This document shows positions 54,930-64,000 of a stretch of 64,000 nucleotides of DNA, piece after piece (positions within the stretch are counted from its first letter, which is position 1; each line of letters opens with the position of its first letter). The notes beneath the pieces were generated by a model that saw nothing but the letters and a program-made list of their open reading frames with translations, did not search any database and was not told the origin of the DNA. Both the position numbers and the translations under genes were made by a program. The DNA comes from Dryococelus australis (lineage: Eukaryota > Arthropoda > Insecta > Phasmatodea > Phasmatidae): contig CM057009.1 of NCBI GenBank assembly GCA_029891345.1, positions 233,173,178-233,237,177 of the forward strand, in the 5' to 3' direction.

Positions 54930-55405
54930 AATTTTCTTCAAATTTTCCCTTTCATTTAGTATAAGTCGTACCAATTTTGTTATGCTTTTATTTTTATTCA
55001 TGTATGCATAACCTTAAATTCTGAATTCATTAGCTTTTTTCTTCAATTCTGAAACTTTCAAGTCTTCTAAATTATTTGAAATTTTTTTTTGAAATAAATT
55101 AATATTAACTATTTGTTCCACCAAAGTATCTCTGTTTAGAATATATTTTTTTTTTATTTTTAGTACTTTTCCAATAGCTTTCAATTTTTTTAATTTAATG
55201 CTTCAATTTCAGTTTTTTTTTTTATAAATTATTGTTTTTACATCCGGATGGTTAGTTTCAACTTTGTCATCCGCTCTATAAGTTCTCGTTTTCTTTTATA
55301 GTAATATACTCTGATATTTAATTGTTTTGCCATTTCCCTCAATTCAATACATTTTTTACTATAAAGTTCTGTATTATGGAAGTTATATTTCGTGAGTTTA
55401 TATTA
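54930..55405 (-). pseudogene. gene with three SAP/Rho-N-like modules
   Basis: Three successive minus-strand stretches share the two-helix SAP/Rho-N pattern of leucine-rich helix, loop, then 'K..LI..i': ELREMAKQLNIRVYYYKRKR with ELIERM (55.26-55.37 kb); LKKLKAIGKVLKIKKKYIL with TLVEQIV (55.1-55.19 kb); LKVSELKKKANEF with SITKLVRLIL (54.95-55.07 kb). SAP modules bind DNA and are common in large DNA viruses. The piece sits directly upstream of the BRO-nuclease gene on the same strand. Strongly decayed. Confidence 0.5.
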
Positions 55406-55564
55406 GTTAAAATATCGAATCCAGCTCTTTTCTAATCTGCTTGTATTATTCCCCATGAGTTATTATTTTAAAGTTGAATTTTTTGAGCAGTTTTTACAAT
55501 ACCTGTTAAATAATTCGACAACTGAAGAGATCTCCTGTCCAACAATGTTGCAGTTGTAATGGTT

Positions 55565-56200
55565 TTTTGTGAAAAGCCCAAGAGATTATATATACAAAAA
55601 AAAAATCAATAAAAATAATTGACTTTTGACTGGTAACCTGTAATTTGTACCCTTTCAAAATCCAACATATATATTTTTTTAATTAAAAATTGTAGTTGAA
55701 TTCTAACTAGTTTACCATTACCATAATATGACAATTATGCCATAAATAGATAAGAGAATACAAACAATAAAGCTTATTTGATTGGCCTAAGTGTAATTTT
55801 TACAGTTTTGGGATTAATGTTGGCGTACTCTGATATTTTGACAAACATAAGAGCAATATCTGGTTATGTTTTGATAGGTGTGGGAAATTTATGTAACCAA
55901 TTACTACACCTCGAGTAAATGAAATAAAAAAATTTATTGACAAACAAGATATAAAAATGTTTTATTTGCCAAAAATAATACATTTGTGAACTATATATTA
56001 TAGTTAAAAACAATGTGATTTTTTTGTCAATACACTTCAATTTTATTGCAGGGAATTTCTCCATATTGCCACTACAATCATGGAAAATTTTCTTCAGTTG
56101 GCCCACGGATGTGGAGATTTGATCTGCAGGAATTCAGTCGAACTATCTCTTCTGTTGTGAACCTGCACCAAAAACTTTAAATGTAAAGTCTTTGATACAT
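55565..56200. other. AT-rich spacer, no gene seen
   Basis: Long A/T runs and several AATAAA motifs. The 80-codon minus-strand frame at 55.86-56.11 kb is rich in Phe/Tyr/Ile and looks like chance opening in AT-rich DNA, though it partly echoes the following gene (its FHDCSGNMEKF resembles WFHDNVVAKWKDF), so a small duplicated piece is possible. Confidence 0.4.
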
Positions 56201-56203
56201 TTT

Positions 56204-56875
56204 ATTTCAATTTCGTTGTTGTTTTTGGAAATCTTTCCATTTTGCCACTACATTATCATGGAACCAAAAATGCAATAATTTCGAATTTCTATCTGCACAC
56301 ATAAATCCACGAAAGTGTCTCCAATAATCATAATGGCCTGCATTACCATATATTGCTACCAGAGACTTAAATGATGGGCATTTGTAAGTTTTTTGCAAAT
56401 CCACAATTTCGAGATAGTGATCGAATTTTCACAACTTCTTTAGCCATTATATTTGATGTGAACCCGCGACAAATATTATATATTTGTTGTAATGGCTCCT
56501 TATCAATTGAAATACTTCTCTTTCAATTTTGTCATAGGGAATTTCGCCATCTTGCCATGCCAATTGGTGAATATTTTCCTTCAGCCAATAGTTTGTCTTT
56601 TTACTTACATCATCCAATGTTTTCCACAGATATGGAGATTTGAAGAGCCGCCTTTCGGTGAAAGCATCAATGTTGGTGACTGCCAGTTCCTTCAGCACAT
56701 ATTCGCTGTTGTTATCATGGAAGCCTTTGCAGATTACAAAACATATTGTATGTTGATACTTGCGAGTGTAACAAGTGCTGGCTCGAAAGCACGTGATTTG
56801 TCTTGGCAGATACCGTCGTATATATATCCACCATGGTCGTGATTTTTTTTTAATTCCTCGGTGGATGTCTTGCAT
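56204..56875 (-). pseudogene. exonuclease-like protein of a widespread arthropod family
   Basis: The larger piece (56,447-56,875) reads ICFVICKGFHDNNSEYVLKE, LAVTNIDAF, then SPYLWKTLDDVSKKTNYWLK and HQLAWQDGEIPYDKIEREV. The second piece (56,207-56,404) reads KCPSFKSL and GHYDYWRHFRGFMCADRNSK. From memory this order ('f..KELAv......f..Py....l....W...n.hgl.W.dG...y......CPs...l.......C..H......CA..n') matches an uncharacterised, RNase-T/DnaQ-like protein family often seen in arthropod genomes and mobile elements. Enzymatic role is inferred. The copy appears broken. Confidence 0.5.
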
Positions 56876-56945
56876 AACTAACTGAAAAAGAAAGTTTCAT
56901 TGAAAAAAAACAATTACATAAGATTACTCATCATTTTTTTCCGAC

Positions 56946-57071
56946 ATGAAAGATATATATGAAAAATATTCCGATGTTGCTGTTAGTAATGCTTTAGACG
57001 ATTGGGAATCATTTTGCAAGACCGAGCCAAAAGTTAACTCCATCGATTCTAGATTTTACGATAACAACTAA
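56946..57071 (+). CDS. 41-residue acidic frame
   Basis: MKDIYEKYSDVAVSNALDDW, then ESFCKTEPKVNSIDSRFYDN. It has an ATG start and a clean stop. It starts about 70 bp from the minus-strand gene, divergently. Acidic and non-random in composition, but short. Confidence 0.3.
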   Translation: MKDIYEKYSDVAVSNALDDWESFCKTEPKVNSIDSRFYDNN

Positions 57072-57870
57072 CAGAACACCGAATTTCTGTAGGTGAAACA
57101 TCACCTAGTAAAATTTATAAACATGAACTTTCTACGATATTGTTTCATCAGCGTAAATAACTGCGAATGTGGTTCATTAGTGTAAATAACCGCGAATGGC
57201 ATCCCGGTACTCATTAAGTTGTCCAAATTTTTGTCGATTCTTCCGACACGTATTATGTTTAGCAGAAATTAAGGAATTTTGCAAGGTTTTTACATATCAT
57301 TACTTTAAAAATTTGTTTGAACAAGATAATTTTTTAATATTTTTACCAGCAACTGCGAATTAATAGTTGGTTATTATTGGGAAACTACGGCATTATTTTT
57401 GGCCACATGTTGTCTCTTTTTATTTTTCATTACACATTCGTTTTTATTTATCATGGTTTGTTGTAGTCTATTTATTATTTTCATTTATGTTTCTCTTGAT
57501 ACGAAAAAAAATGCTACAATTACCAAATGTAAACACATAAAATAAAATAAATATTGGGTGTGAAACCATGTATTTATAAGGTCTATTCTCTCCCAGGGAG
57601 CATAACAGAATGGACACACTCGAGTTCAAAAATTTGTTTATTCTCACTACATGAAGAACTGGATGTGAAAAAGCAACTCGAATAGACACATTTACGAATA
57701 CATGGAGTTGATTACAAAGTTATTGCATACTTGGACACTGCCATTACATCTGATGCCACTTCAAGAAGCATTTTTAATTAATCTGTTGCACGATTATGAT
57801 AAAATGCGACATTGATGGTCGAGCGAGTTAACTGATAGATTCGTGCCAAGAATCTAACAGATCGTATAAA
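57072..57870. other. no gene seen
   Basis: AT-rich. A repeated phrase CGTAAATAACTGCGAATG / TGTAAATAACCGCGAATG occurs at about 57.15 and 57.18 kb. The 73-codon minus frame at 57.47 kb lacks support. Confidence 0.4.
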
Positions 57871-57874
57871 TCAT

Positions 57875-58461
57875 TCAGTAATGAGTTGTAATTGATAAAT
57901 AAATTTTTTTTTTTTTCATTTTTCGTGTTTGGTACGTAATTGTATTTTTTAACATCGACCAGTAGTCGTAACCACCAGTATTTAAATTATGCACCAATCG
58001 TCTATTAAAAAGTATGGGCCCGTCATTATCGGAAGATATTTGGTAACGATAGATACCGATATAGTTTTTACTGTGCAACCCGTACAAAACTTTTGCAAAT
58101 TTATTGGCTTGCGGAAACTGTTCGATAAACATTTTCGCGTGCACCTCATTGCCCACTGTCCAACGCACCACTTTAAAGTTTTTTGCCAAAGCCGCTATGA
58201 AATGATTGGCTCCATGGAATTCGATTTTACATTCGTCTAATAAAGTGCCATTTGAATCGATGACTGCGATGCCTTGCGCTCGCCTTTACTTTGTGAATTT
58301 TCTTTTTTTTTTGCTCTTTTATCGGCTAGTTCGCGATCGTCTTCATCTCCACTGGCGATTCTCTGATTGCGAAATCCTTTTCTCATACCGCCATATCTGG
58401 AATCGCCAACCACATCGGAATCTTCACTATCGCTTCTGATTTGTAAAGCAGAGTTAAACAT
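57875..58461 (-). pseudogene. viral-type gene with charged N-terminus
   Basis: The start piece (58,237-58,461) begins MFNSALQIRSDSEDSDVVGD with mixed acidic and Lys-rich runs (ELADKRAKKKENSQSKG). The main piece (57,875-58,189) reads KVVRWTVGNEVHAKMFIEQF and GIYRYQISSDNDGPILF. No recognised family; it appears broken. Its ATG overlaps the ATG of the plus-strand frame to the right. Confidence 0.4.
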
Positions 58462-59431
58462 GTCTCTTACATTTAATGGGAAGAAACAAATACGTAAATA
58501 CGAGGATTATTCACACCAAAAATTATATCCAAAGTACTATCGATCTATCTGCAAATATCAAAATTGTTGTCATCGGATAATACCGATAACATTTTTGCGC
58601 ACATTTTACTCGGATTGTTGAACAATATAATAACCTTGAGAAATGCCCATTCATGTGTATAGGGACCCTTGTGTTACCTGATGTTCGACAAGGCGGTAGT
58701 GAATGTCGGCCAAATGAGCATGTTTATTAACGACGATGATGTTTTTTTCCCTCCATTTCTCGAAATGATTTTCATGAGTATGGAAATTGTTCGGTCGTTG
58801 CAATGTAGTTACAAGCAGTTGGAATTTAACCGGTGCGAGGAACTTGCTTTCGATCAACTACAACATATCGCACAAAATATGTTTGGCAGCAGTATACCAT
58901 ACCTCGAATGTCATTTCCACATCCCCCACGATCGTCAACTGAAGATCGTCAAACATTTCACAGAACTTGTGGTGCAAGCAGTGCTCGGTTTATGCGAAAA
59001 CGTCTGATTTTATGGAGATTATGTACCTTCTTCTAGAGTGCATTTGGTTCGATTCTTCGATGATTTTGACCGATAATTATAAAAAAAAAGATGCTCGGTA
59101 AAAAAAATCTACGCTCAATATTGAGCATGTGAATTATGTGTTAAATGGTACGACGCCTTTGATTCTAACTTACACATCCGATGGCCGAGTTTTATACACG
59201 CTGGATAAACGCATGAGTGAATTCATATGGAAATTGATTATTTTGAAAAGGTTTCATACGTTTCTCAAATATAAATTTAATTTATCTAGACTAGTCGATC
59301 TGCTCCTTTCCATCGATTCGTTGTGGTTCATTTACGTTGATGAATTTGGCAAAATGGTCACACTACCATCGGAACTGAAAGCCATCGAGTCTGAACTACA
59401 AAATCGTATTTTGCATGGGTGGTTATTTTGA
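58460..59431 (+). pseudogene. decayed viral-type gene(s) of about 300 codons
   Basis: Plus-strand pieces: 58,460-58,621 (MSLTFNGKKQIRKYEDYSHQ), 58,669-59,007 (112 codons; FLEMIFMSMEIVRSLQCSYK, ELAFDQLQHIAQNMFG) and 59,129-59,431 (LTYTSDGRVLYTLDKRMSEF, KYKFNLSRLVDLLLSIDSLW). They are collinear and even in composition, so one gene is likely. Helical, no catalytic motif recognised. Confidence 0.4.
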
Positions 59432-59570
59432 CTATTTTTTTTTTTTGTGTTGAAGTAGCCGATATTGGCGGGTATATTTCAAATATATTTGCTTTGAAAG
59501 TAATCCTTTGATTATAATTTTTCGTTCCCTGAGAGAGAACGTGTGTGTGAGAGAGAAGGAAATGCACTGA

Positions 59571-61264
59571 TGGATTCCTTCACGATTAGTATCATTGTTC
59601 AAGCTGTATTATTGTTTGTAATATTGTTGGTGTATCTGTTTTTACTACATGCGAAAACTCTAAAATACGATCCCTTAAAATCGGGTAAATATTTGTTTAC
59701 TTTGAACCCAGTCAAAAATTAAAAACTTAAATTTGTCACTTTGTGTAAAACGATTACGTATGGTGAGTATGGAGCTTTTGCGACGGGTGCAGAGAATCCA
59801 GAAAGCTCGAAAATCGAGGTGAATTTAATCGGCGAATCGGACAAAACACCTCACGAACAGGGATGGAATTTCGAGAAACAAAAATGGTTCAAATGTAGTC
59901 ACATGCAAACATTTTCACCGAAACTTGTAAAGTCGAAACAGATTATAAAATCCAGCCACACTGTGATTTAAATCCCTTAAACTTTGTGTCAATCTCCCCG
60001 AAACTGAACATTTCTGGAGGCCTGCAGTTGATGTACAGTGATTGTAGTAATCCGAACCAAGTCGATGACATAACGTACGATTATTATTGCATCTTGATGA
60101 ACATCGATAGTTACTAATATGCAAACAAAATTTAAAAAACTTGAGGATATGTATATGAGATGCGGGCGCAATCGTAAATAGATTTTGTAGGTATGCCCAA
60201 AGAATATGATTTTTGATGGCACTGCATACCGTCCGAACAATGATGCGATTAGGATGGAACAGGATATTGCCAACGTTTGTGTCGACAAATTAAACAAAAT
60301 CAGATTGCCTTACGCGAACGATGCCGACATCATTTGTAATTATGGATTACCAGAAATCGTCAAATGTGTGCATGGACTTTCTAAAAGCCGAATAAACTGT
60401 CTACAACCCGAATGTTTGCAAAACGAAAATGGTTATATTTTGCATCCGTATAAGATCAATACCTATTTTTGCCGAAATGGAGAAGTCGAACACTTTAAAG
60501 AATGTAATCAAAAATTAAAATATTCTTATTACGAATGCGATAGATGTCGCTTGACTTATCCCTATGTCGACAAAGTTTTCAACGTAGACACCGGTAGTTG
60601 TGAAAATCCCACCCTCGAACTCCTTCCTGTTCCCTGTCATTTTCCCGAATACCCATCACTGCAGTTAAGGATTAAAATAGTGCCGGATGCGAACAAATTG
60701 ATTTTATCCACACAACATGATAGGAATAAACAACTACAACCGGCCATTGAAAATCAAAATAATATTTTTCTTAAAAACTGCAAAATAATGCTTCATAGTG
60801 TAAGAATGTTGATTCCGGAAAAAAAAATTTGATTTCGGTAAAGTTCTTTTCGAAGAAAGTATCATTTCCGTTAAACCTACACTAAAATTAGAATATAGGA
60901 AATACACTGTAAAATCAAGATTGTATTTGGCGACATTTTTCGCAGGTGTTTTCTTGATGGATTTTCGTAAATCATTGATACCAAGAAGAAATTTTCTTCG
61001 ATTTTATACAAGGGGTTTATAAAATACAAAAAATTTGATACCAAAAAATATACGTGAAAATATAAAAATTTTGCAAATTTGGCCGAGAAGGTGGAAGATG
61101 GCTATTTAATTGACTTTATTGTTGCGAGAAATACACTACAAGTTTTTAAATCGTACCTTCAATTTTCAAAGTCCTTTAAATTTGTTCCCAGTTGGCTCGA
61201 GGCGATGAGACGGTACCCGGACAAAAATTTTGTTTACAACTATCCTCATTTACAAAGTTTTTAA
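59571..61264 (+). pseudogene. vp91: VP91/PIF-8-like structural protein
   Basis: The N-terminus at 59,571 is a signal anchor (ISIIVQAVLLFVILLVYLFL), as in VP91. Further on, plus-strand pieces carry Cys-rich, chitin-binding-like modules: the 208-codon piece (60,206-60,832) starts IFDGTAYRPNNDAI, recalling 'vFDGTaCvP' of VP91, and contains YKINTYFCRNGEVEHFKECN with YYECDRC. VP91 (PIF-8) is a core virion protein and part of the entry complex. The region (about 560 codons) is shorter than typical VP91 (700-850). Broken, with several breaks. Identification rests on layout and one motif. Confidence 0.55.
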
Positions 61265-61294
61265 CCTTCGAACTTTTTTTCCTTGAAGTGTAAA

Positions 61295-61528
61295 TTATGT
61301 AAGGTATGTAATGGCTTTTTGATATGATTCGATCGCGAATCTTAGATTGTCGCATACTTCACTGAAACTTTTCTCTTCGGCAGCCAATTTAAGCAAATGC
61401 ATTCCAGCGAGATAAAGGGCCACTTTAACTTGATTGTTGTCGCATGTTCGTTCTATGATTTCTTTGCAAAAGTGAATACTATAAAGTAGTTCTTTTGGAT
61501 TAATGGTTTTACTATTTTTTTGCCCCAT
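61295..61528 (-). CDS. 77-residue helical viral-type frame
   Basis: MGQKNSKTINPKELLYSIHF; after the start it is almost entirely helical (KVALYLAGMHLLKLAAEEKS, then FAIESYQKAITYLT), like a three-helix bundle. The N-terminal MGQKNSK could be a myristoylation signal (MGxxxS/T). ATG start and clean stop, convergent with the vp91-like gene. Unrecognised. Confidence 0.45.
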   Translation of the reverse strand: MGQKNSKTINPKELLYSIHFCKEIIERTCDNNQVKVALYLAGMHLLKLAAEEKSFSEVCDNLRFAIESYQKAITYLT

Positions 61529-61689
61529 TACTTTGCCAAATTGATGATGAATTCATCAGACAATGGGGTCATTTGGTTCGACGATGGCGATGAATTATTT
61601 TCTTCCCTCGTGGCAAATTGCAACTCATCGGATAATGTGGCGACTTGTGGAACAAGGGTTAAATCCCCCTCGGGAGGAAGGTTTATTTG

Positions 61690-62566
61690 AATTTGAGTCA
61701 TTGGGTCTAATTCGACCGGTGTGTTTACTTCATATATCCGAGTTGGATCGTTTCTGTTACCGCTTCCCCAGCCATTGTATCTTTATTCGAAGGGATTAAA
61801 TTGTGCGATCGTAAGGTTTTTAACATTAAATCATCGAGTGATGTTTGTTGATTACAACACACAGACGAGCTTTTAGGAGACTGGAAGGTTAAAAAATCTG
61901 ATAGGCTGTAATCGGGCGAAATGTTTTGAATCGAAAATGGCAAAGTTGGGGATGTAGTTAGTTCTCATTGTTGTTGTAATCGGGGATTATCTGTCACCAC
62001 TCTTGTTAAAGTCGATTGAATTATTTGAGGTTTTACTTGCATTGTGTCTAGATCGATCAAGGAGACTACTTGCAAATGCGGAATATGCATCGAATTGAAA
62101 CTGGACTGTTCTACCGGCTGCGATTTAAAATGTAGTGTATTCGCACTAATCGAATACACAACTTTTATACGTTTGGTTGGCTGGTGTACTTTTCCATTTG
62201 GAAAATCAAACGTGAAATTTTCTAGACTGTTGATAAAAGAGGATTTATGGTATCTAAGTTACTCGATTCGTTTTTGTGCCCATGGTATCGTTTGTGCACG
62301 AATTTGCGACTGATGCCCGCTTCTTGTACGTGCCCGTAATTTTCAAAATGGTAATTGCCAATCACAGGAACTTTCACTTTCAGTAAATCTTGAACCTTGT
62401 GGCTATCGGATAGGTCAGAATTAAACACCAAAACTATTTTCAACACTGTCAAACCCATATCGAATGATTTAATGACGTTTCGAATTGCTGCCTGAGGATC
62501 GAAACTGAAAGCTTGGATTTGGTTTTTGGAAAGTAAAACATTTTCCCCGACGATTTCATCAGCCAT
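61690..62566 (-). pseudogene. tandem paralogue 1, viral-type
   Basis: The N-terminal piece (62,222-62,566) begins MADEIVGENVLLSKNQIQAF, SFDPQAAIRNVIKSFDMGLTV. It matches the next gene closely over about 75 residues. Later same-strand pieces are Gln/Ser-rich (61,965-62,159; 61,725-61,943). Function unknown; an even, soluble protein. The downstream part looks broken. Confidence 0.5.
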
Positions 62567-62596
62567 TTGATCAAATAATCATAACATATACAGGCG

Positions 62597-63615
62597 TTAG
62601 TAACTTATGTTGTATTTATGTTTAACATCGTCAAGTTTAAAATCCAGTGTTGGAAGTTGTTCTTTTAGAACTATGTATTCAGCACCGCCACTACTTTTGA
62701 AAGTTTCCGAATTTAGTGTCTGTTCGATGAAAGCTCGTAGTTCACAAACACCGCCATACAAACCAATCATTGCCTGTTCGGAAATATTTGGTGTTTCAAC
62801 AAAAAGCATCCACTCATCGACTCTTGTCGAAGTTTTGCCGTGTGGGCGGCCTGATTTTCTAGAGTACCACTCTTGTACTTTTTCTAAAATATATTGTTCG
62901 TTAGGTATATAATTTGGGATAAGTTGGTTTTGGTATAATAATGGTTGTTGTTGCTCGTCAAGTATGTAATTAATAGTTTGTTGTTCTTGCTTTGGTAATT
63001 CTAGTTTTTTATTGGGTATGTAATTATTAGGTACAAAATTTGATGTGTATTTGTTTTGTTCTGGTAATTGCTGTTGTTCTTGTACGAGATTCTCGAATGA
63101 ATAGTTGTTTGAAATATCTGATTGAAACACCATGTCCATTTCGAAAACAGCAGGTGAGTCGATTGCCAATAGTTCATTTAAATATACGGGTGATGGTTCA
63201 CTATCGGGGTTCTTTCATTTTGTGGTAGAGTATTTTGACGTTTTACTTCACACACATTGTTGGCGTTGTTGTGAAAGTAGAATGCGAAATTCTCGTTGCC
63301 CATGAATTGAAGATGCTGTTCGTATTGGTAGATATCATGCGTTCGCCTCACCAATTTTGTTCGACAAGCACCAGCCAACATGTAGTCGTAATTATTGACT
63401 GATTGATCCAACACTGGTGGAATATTCTTAAACAAATATCGCACATTATCAATATCGGTTTTATTTAAATTTATGAGGAAATTATTCTTTATAACTGTTA
63501 GGCCTAAATCGAAACTTTTAAGGATGTTGTGATTCGCTAAATCAACATCAAATGTGTGAATACGGATCTGGTCGTTATAAATAAAAACACTTTCACCGAC
63601 TATTTCACCAGACAT
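62597..63615 (-). pseudogene. tandem paralogue 2, viral-type
   Basis: The N-terminal piece (63,178-63,615) begins MSGEIVGESVFIYNDQIRIH, TFDVDLANHNILKSFDLGLTV. A following piece (62,597-63,169, 190 codons) has a Gln/Pro/Asn-rich segment (NFVPNNYIPNKKLELPKQEQ) and a folded end (GRPHGKTSTRVDEWMLFVET). Head-to-tail with paralogue 1, about 30 bp apart. Unrecognised family. Confidence 0.5.
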
Positions 63616-63640
63616 GATTTTTGCTCTTATATTAGGTATT

Positions 63641-63766
63641 ATGGTAGCTTATAATTTTGAACATTTGTTATCCCAACAGGAAGTATTTGAACTTGTCGAG
63701 TGTAACGAATATGACGATGAAAATATATCTGATGACAAGAGCACAGAACTCAAACACATGGGTTAG
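63641..63766 (+). CDS. 41-residue acidic frame
   Basis: MVAYNFEHLLSQQEVFELVE, then CNEYDDENISDDKSTELKHM. ATG start about 25 bp from the start of paralogue 2, divergent. Resembles the 41-residue frame at 56.95 kb only in size and acidity. Confidence 0.3.
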   Translation: MVAYNFEHLLSQQEVFELVECNEYDDENISDDKSTELKHMG

Positions 63767-63912
63767 ATACATATACAAAATATATAAATTAAAAAAAACT
63801 TGTAAAAAATATTTTTTTTAAATAATTTTTTTATGAAACTTGAATGTTTGCATATAAATTAGATACATCGCAAGTTTTTTTGTTTATCAGTTCGAGAAAA
63901 AACGTAAACTTT

Positions 63913-64000
63913 TTATAAAAATTCATCGTATTGTTCCTTGAAGGTGGTGAAAGATGCATTCTTGAACGTTGAATCACTCAATGGTATAAATTCGTGCCTG
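63913..64000 (-). CDS. C-terminal end of a gene cut by the window edge
   Basis: A minus-strand frame open to the edge reads HEFIPLSDSTFKNASFTTFK, then EQYDEFL and a stop. Coding-like, but too short to identify. Confidence 0.35.
   Translation of the reverse strand, partial: RHEFIPLSDSTFKNASFTTFKEQYDEFL

Noticed and set aside
57468-57689. 73-codon minus-strand frame
   Set aside because: Isolated, in AT-rich sequence, with no domain and no conserved neighbour spacing.
9310-64000. Polinton/adintovirus or nucleocytoplasmic giant virus as the source
   Set aside because: No protein-primed polymerase, retroviral-type integrase or double-jelly-roll capsid was seen in the block, whereas PIF-type genes were.
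9310-64000. Firm assignment to Nudiviridae or Nimaviridae
   Set aside because: The genes recognised (PIFs, VP91, BRO, dUTPase, matrixin, lipase) do not separate the families by eye.

Overview
The window is eukaryotic, AT-rich and gene-poor, and looks like arthropod DNA (a crustacean is plausible but not shown). It carries a Merlin DNA transposon, a Ty3/Gypsy fragment, the first ORF of a Jockey/CR1-type LINE, a 113-bp satellite, long-arm foldback elements and microsatellites. No bacterial operon features are present, and I found no rRNA, tRNA or CRISPR.

The main content is the decayed remains of a large double-stranded DNA virus of the baculovirus/nudivirus/nimavirus assemblage (class Naldaviricetes). 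It runs from about 9.3 kb to the right edge and is split by a block of host repeats. Three per os infectivity factor (PIF) genes support this: a pif-3-like gene (38.7-39.2 kb), a pif-2-like gene (46.7-47.6 kb) and a vp91/pif-8-like gene (59.6-61.3 kb). Around them are three BRO-N genes, one followed by a nuclease-like domain and SAP-like modules; a dUTPase; a matrixin metalloprotease piece; an alpha/beta-hydrolase (lipase) gene; and many short unrecognised reading frames packed at viral density. Most are broken and host repeats lie among them, so this is an endogenised fossil. A few frames still look whole.

Layout. 1-9.2 kb: host flank with two Gypsy fragments and a Merlin transposase. 9.3-14.6 kb: viral block A1 (lipase-like gene, 251-residue frame, Cys-rich gene, small duplicated segments). 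15.1-17.1 kb: repeat-rich reading frames with unusually high GC. 17.4-24.1 kb: block A2, including a large unrecognised gene at 19.2-21.4 kb, a MADF-domain gene and a 13-residue-repeat frame. 24.2-32.5 kb: host repeat block (LINE ORF1, satellite, foldback elements). 32.6-64 kb: block B, nearly all on the minus strand from 32.6 to 54.8 kb, then mixed, holding all the PIF genes, BRO genes, dUTPase and metalloprotease, and ending in a tandem pair of paralogues.

The PIF proteins form the envelope entry complex of these viruses. dUTPase keeps uracil out of viral DNA, BRO proteins bind DNA, and lipase and metalloprotease are accessory enzymes. Assignment within the class is left open, because no polymerase, helicase or LEF gene could be recognised by eye.
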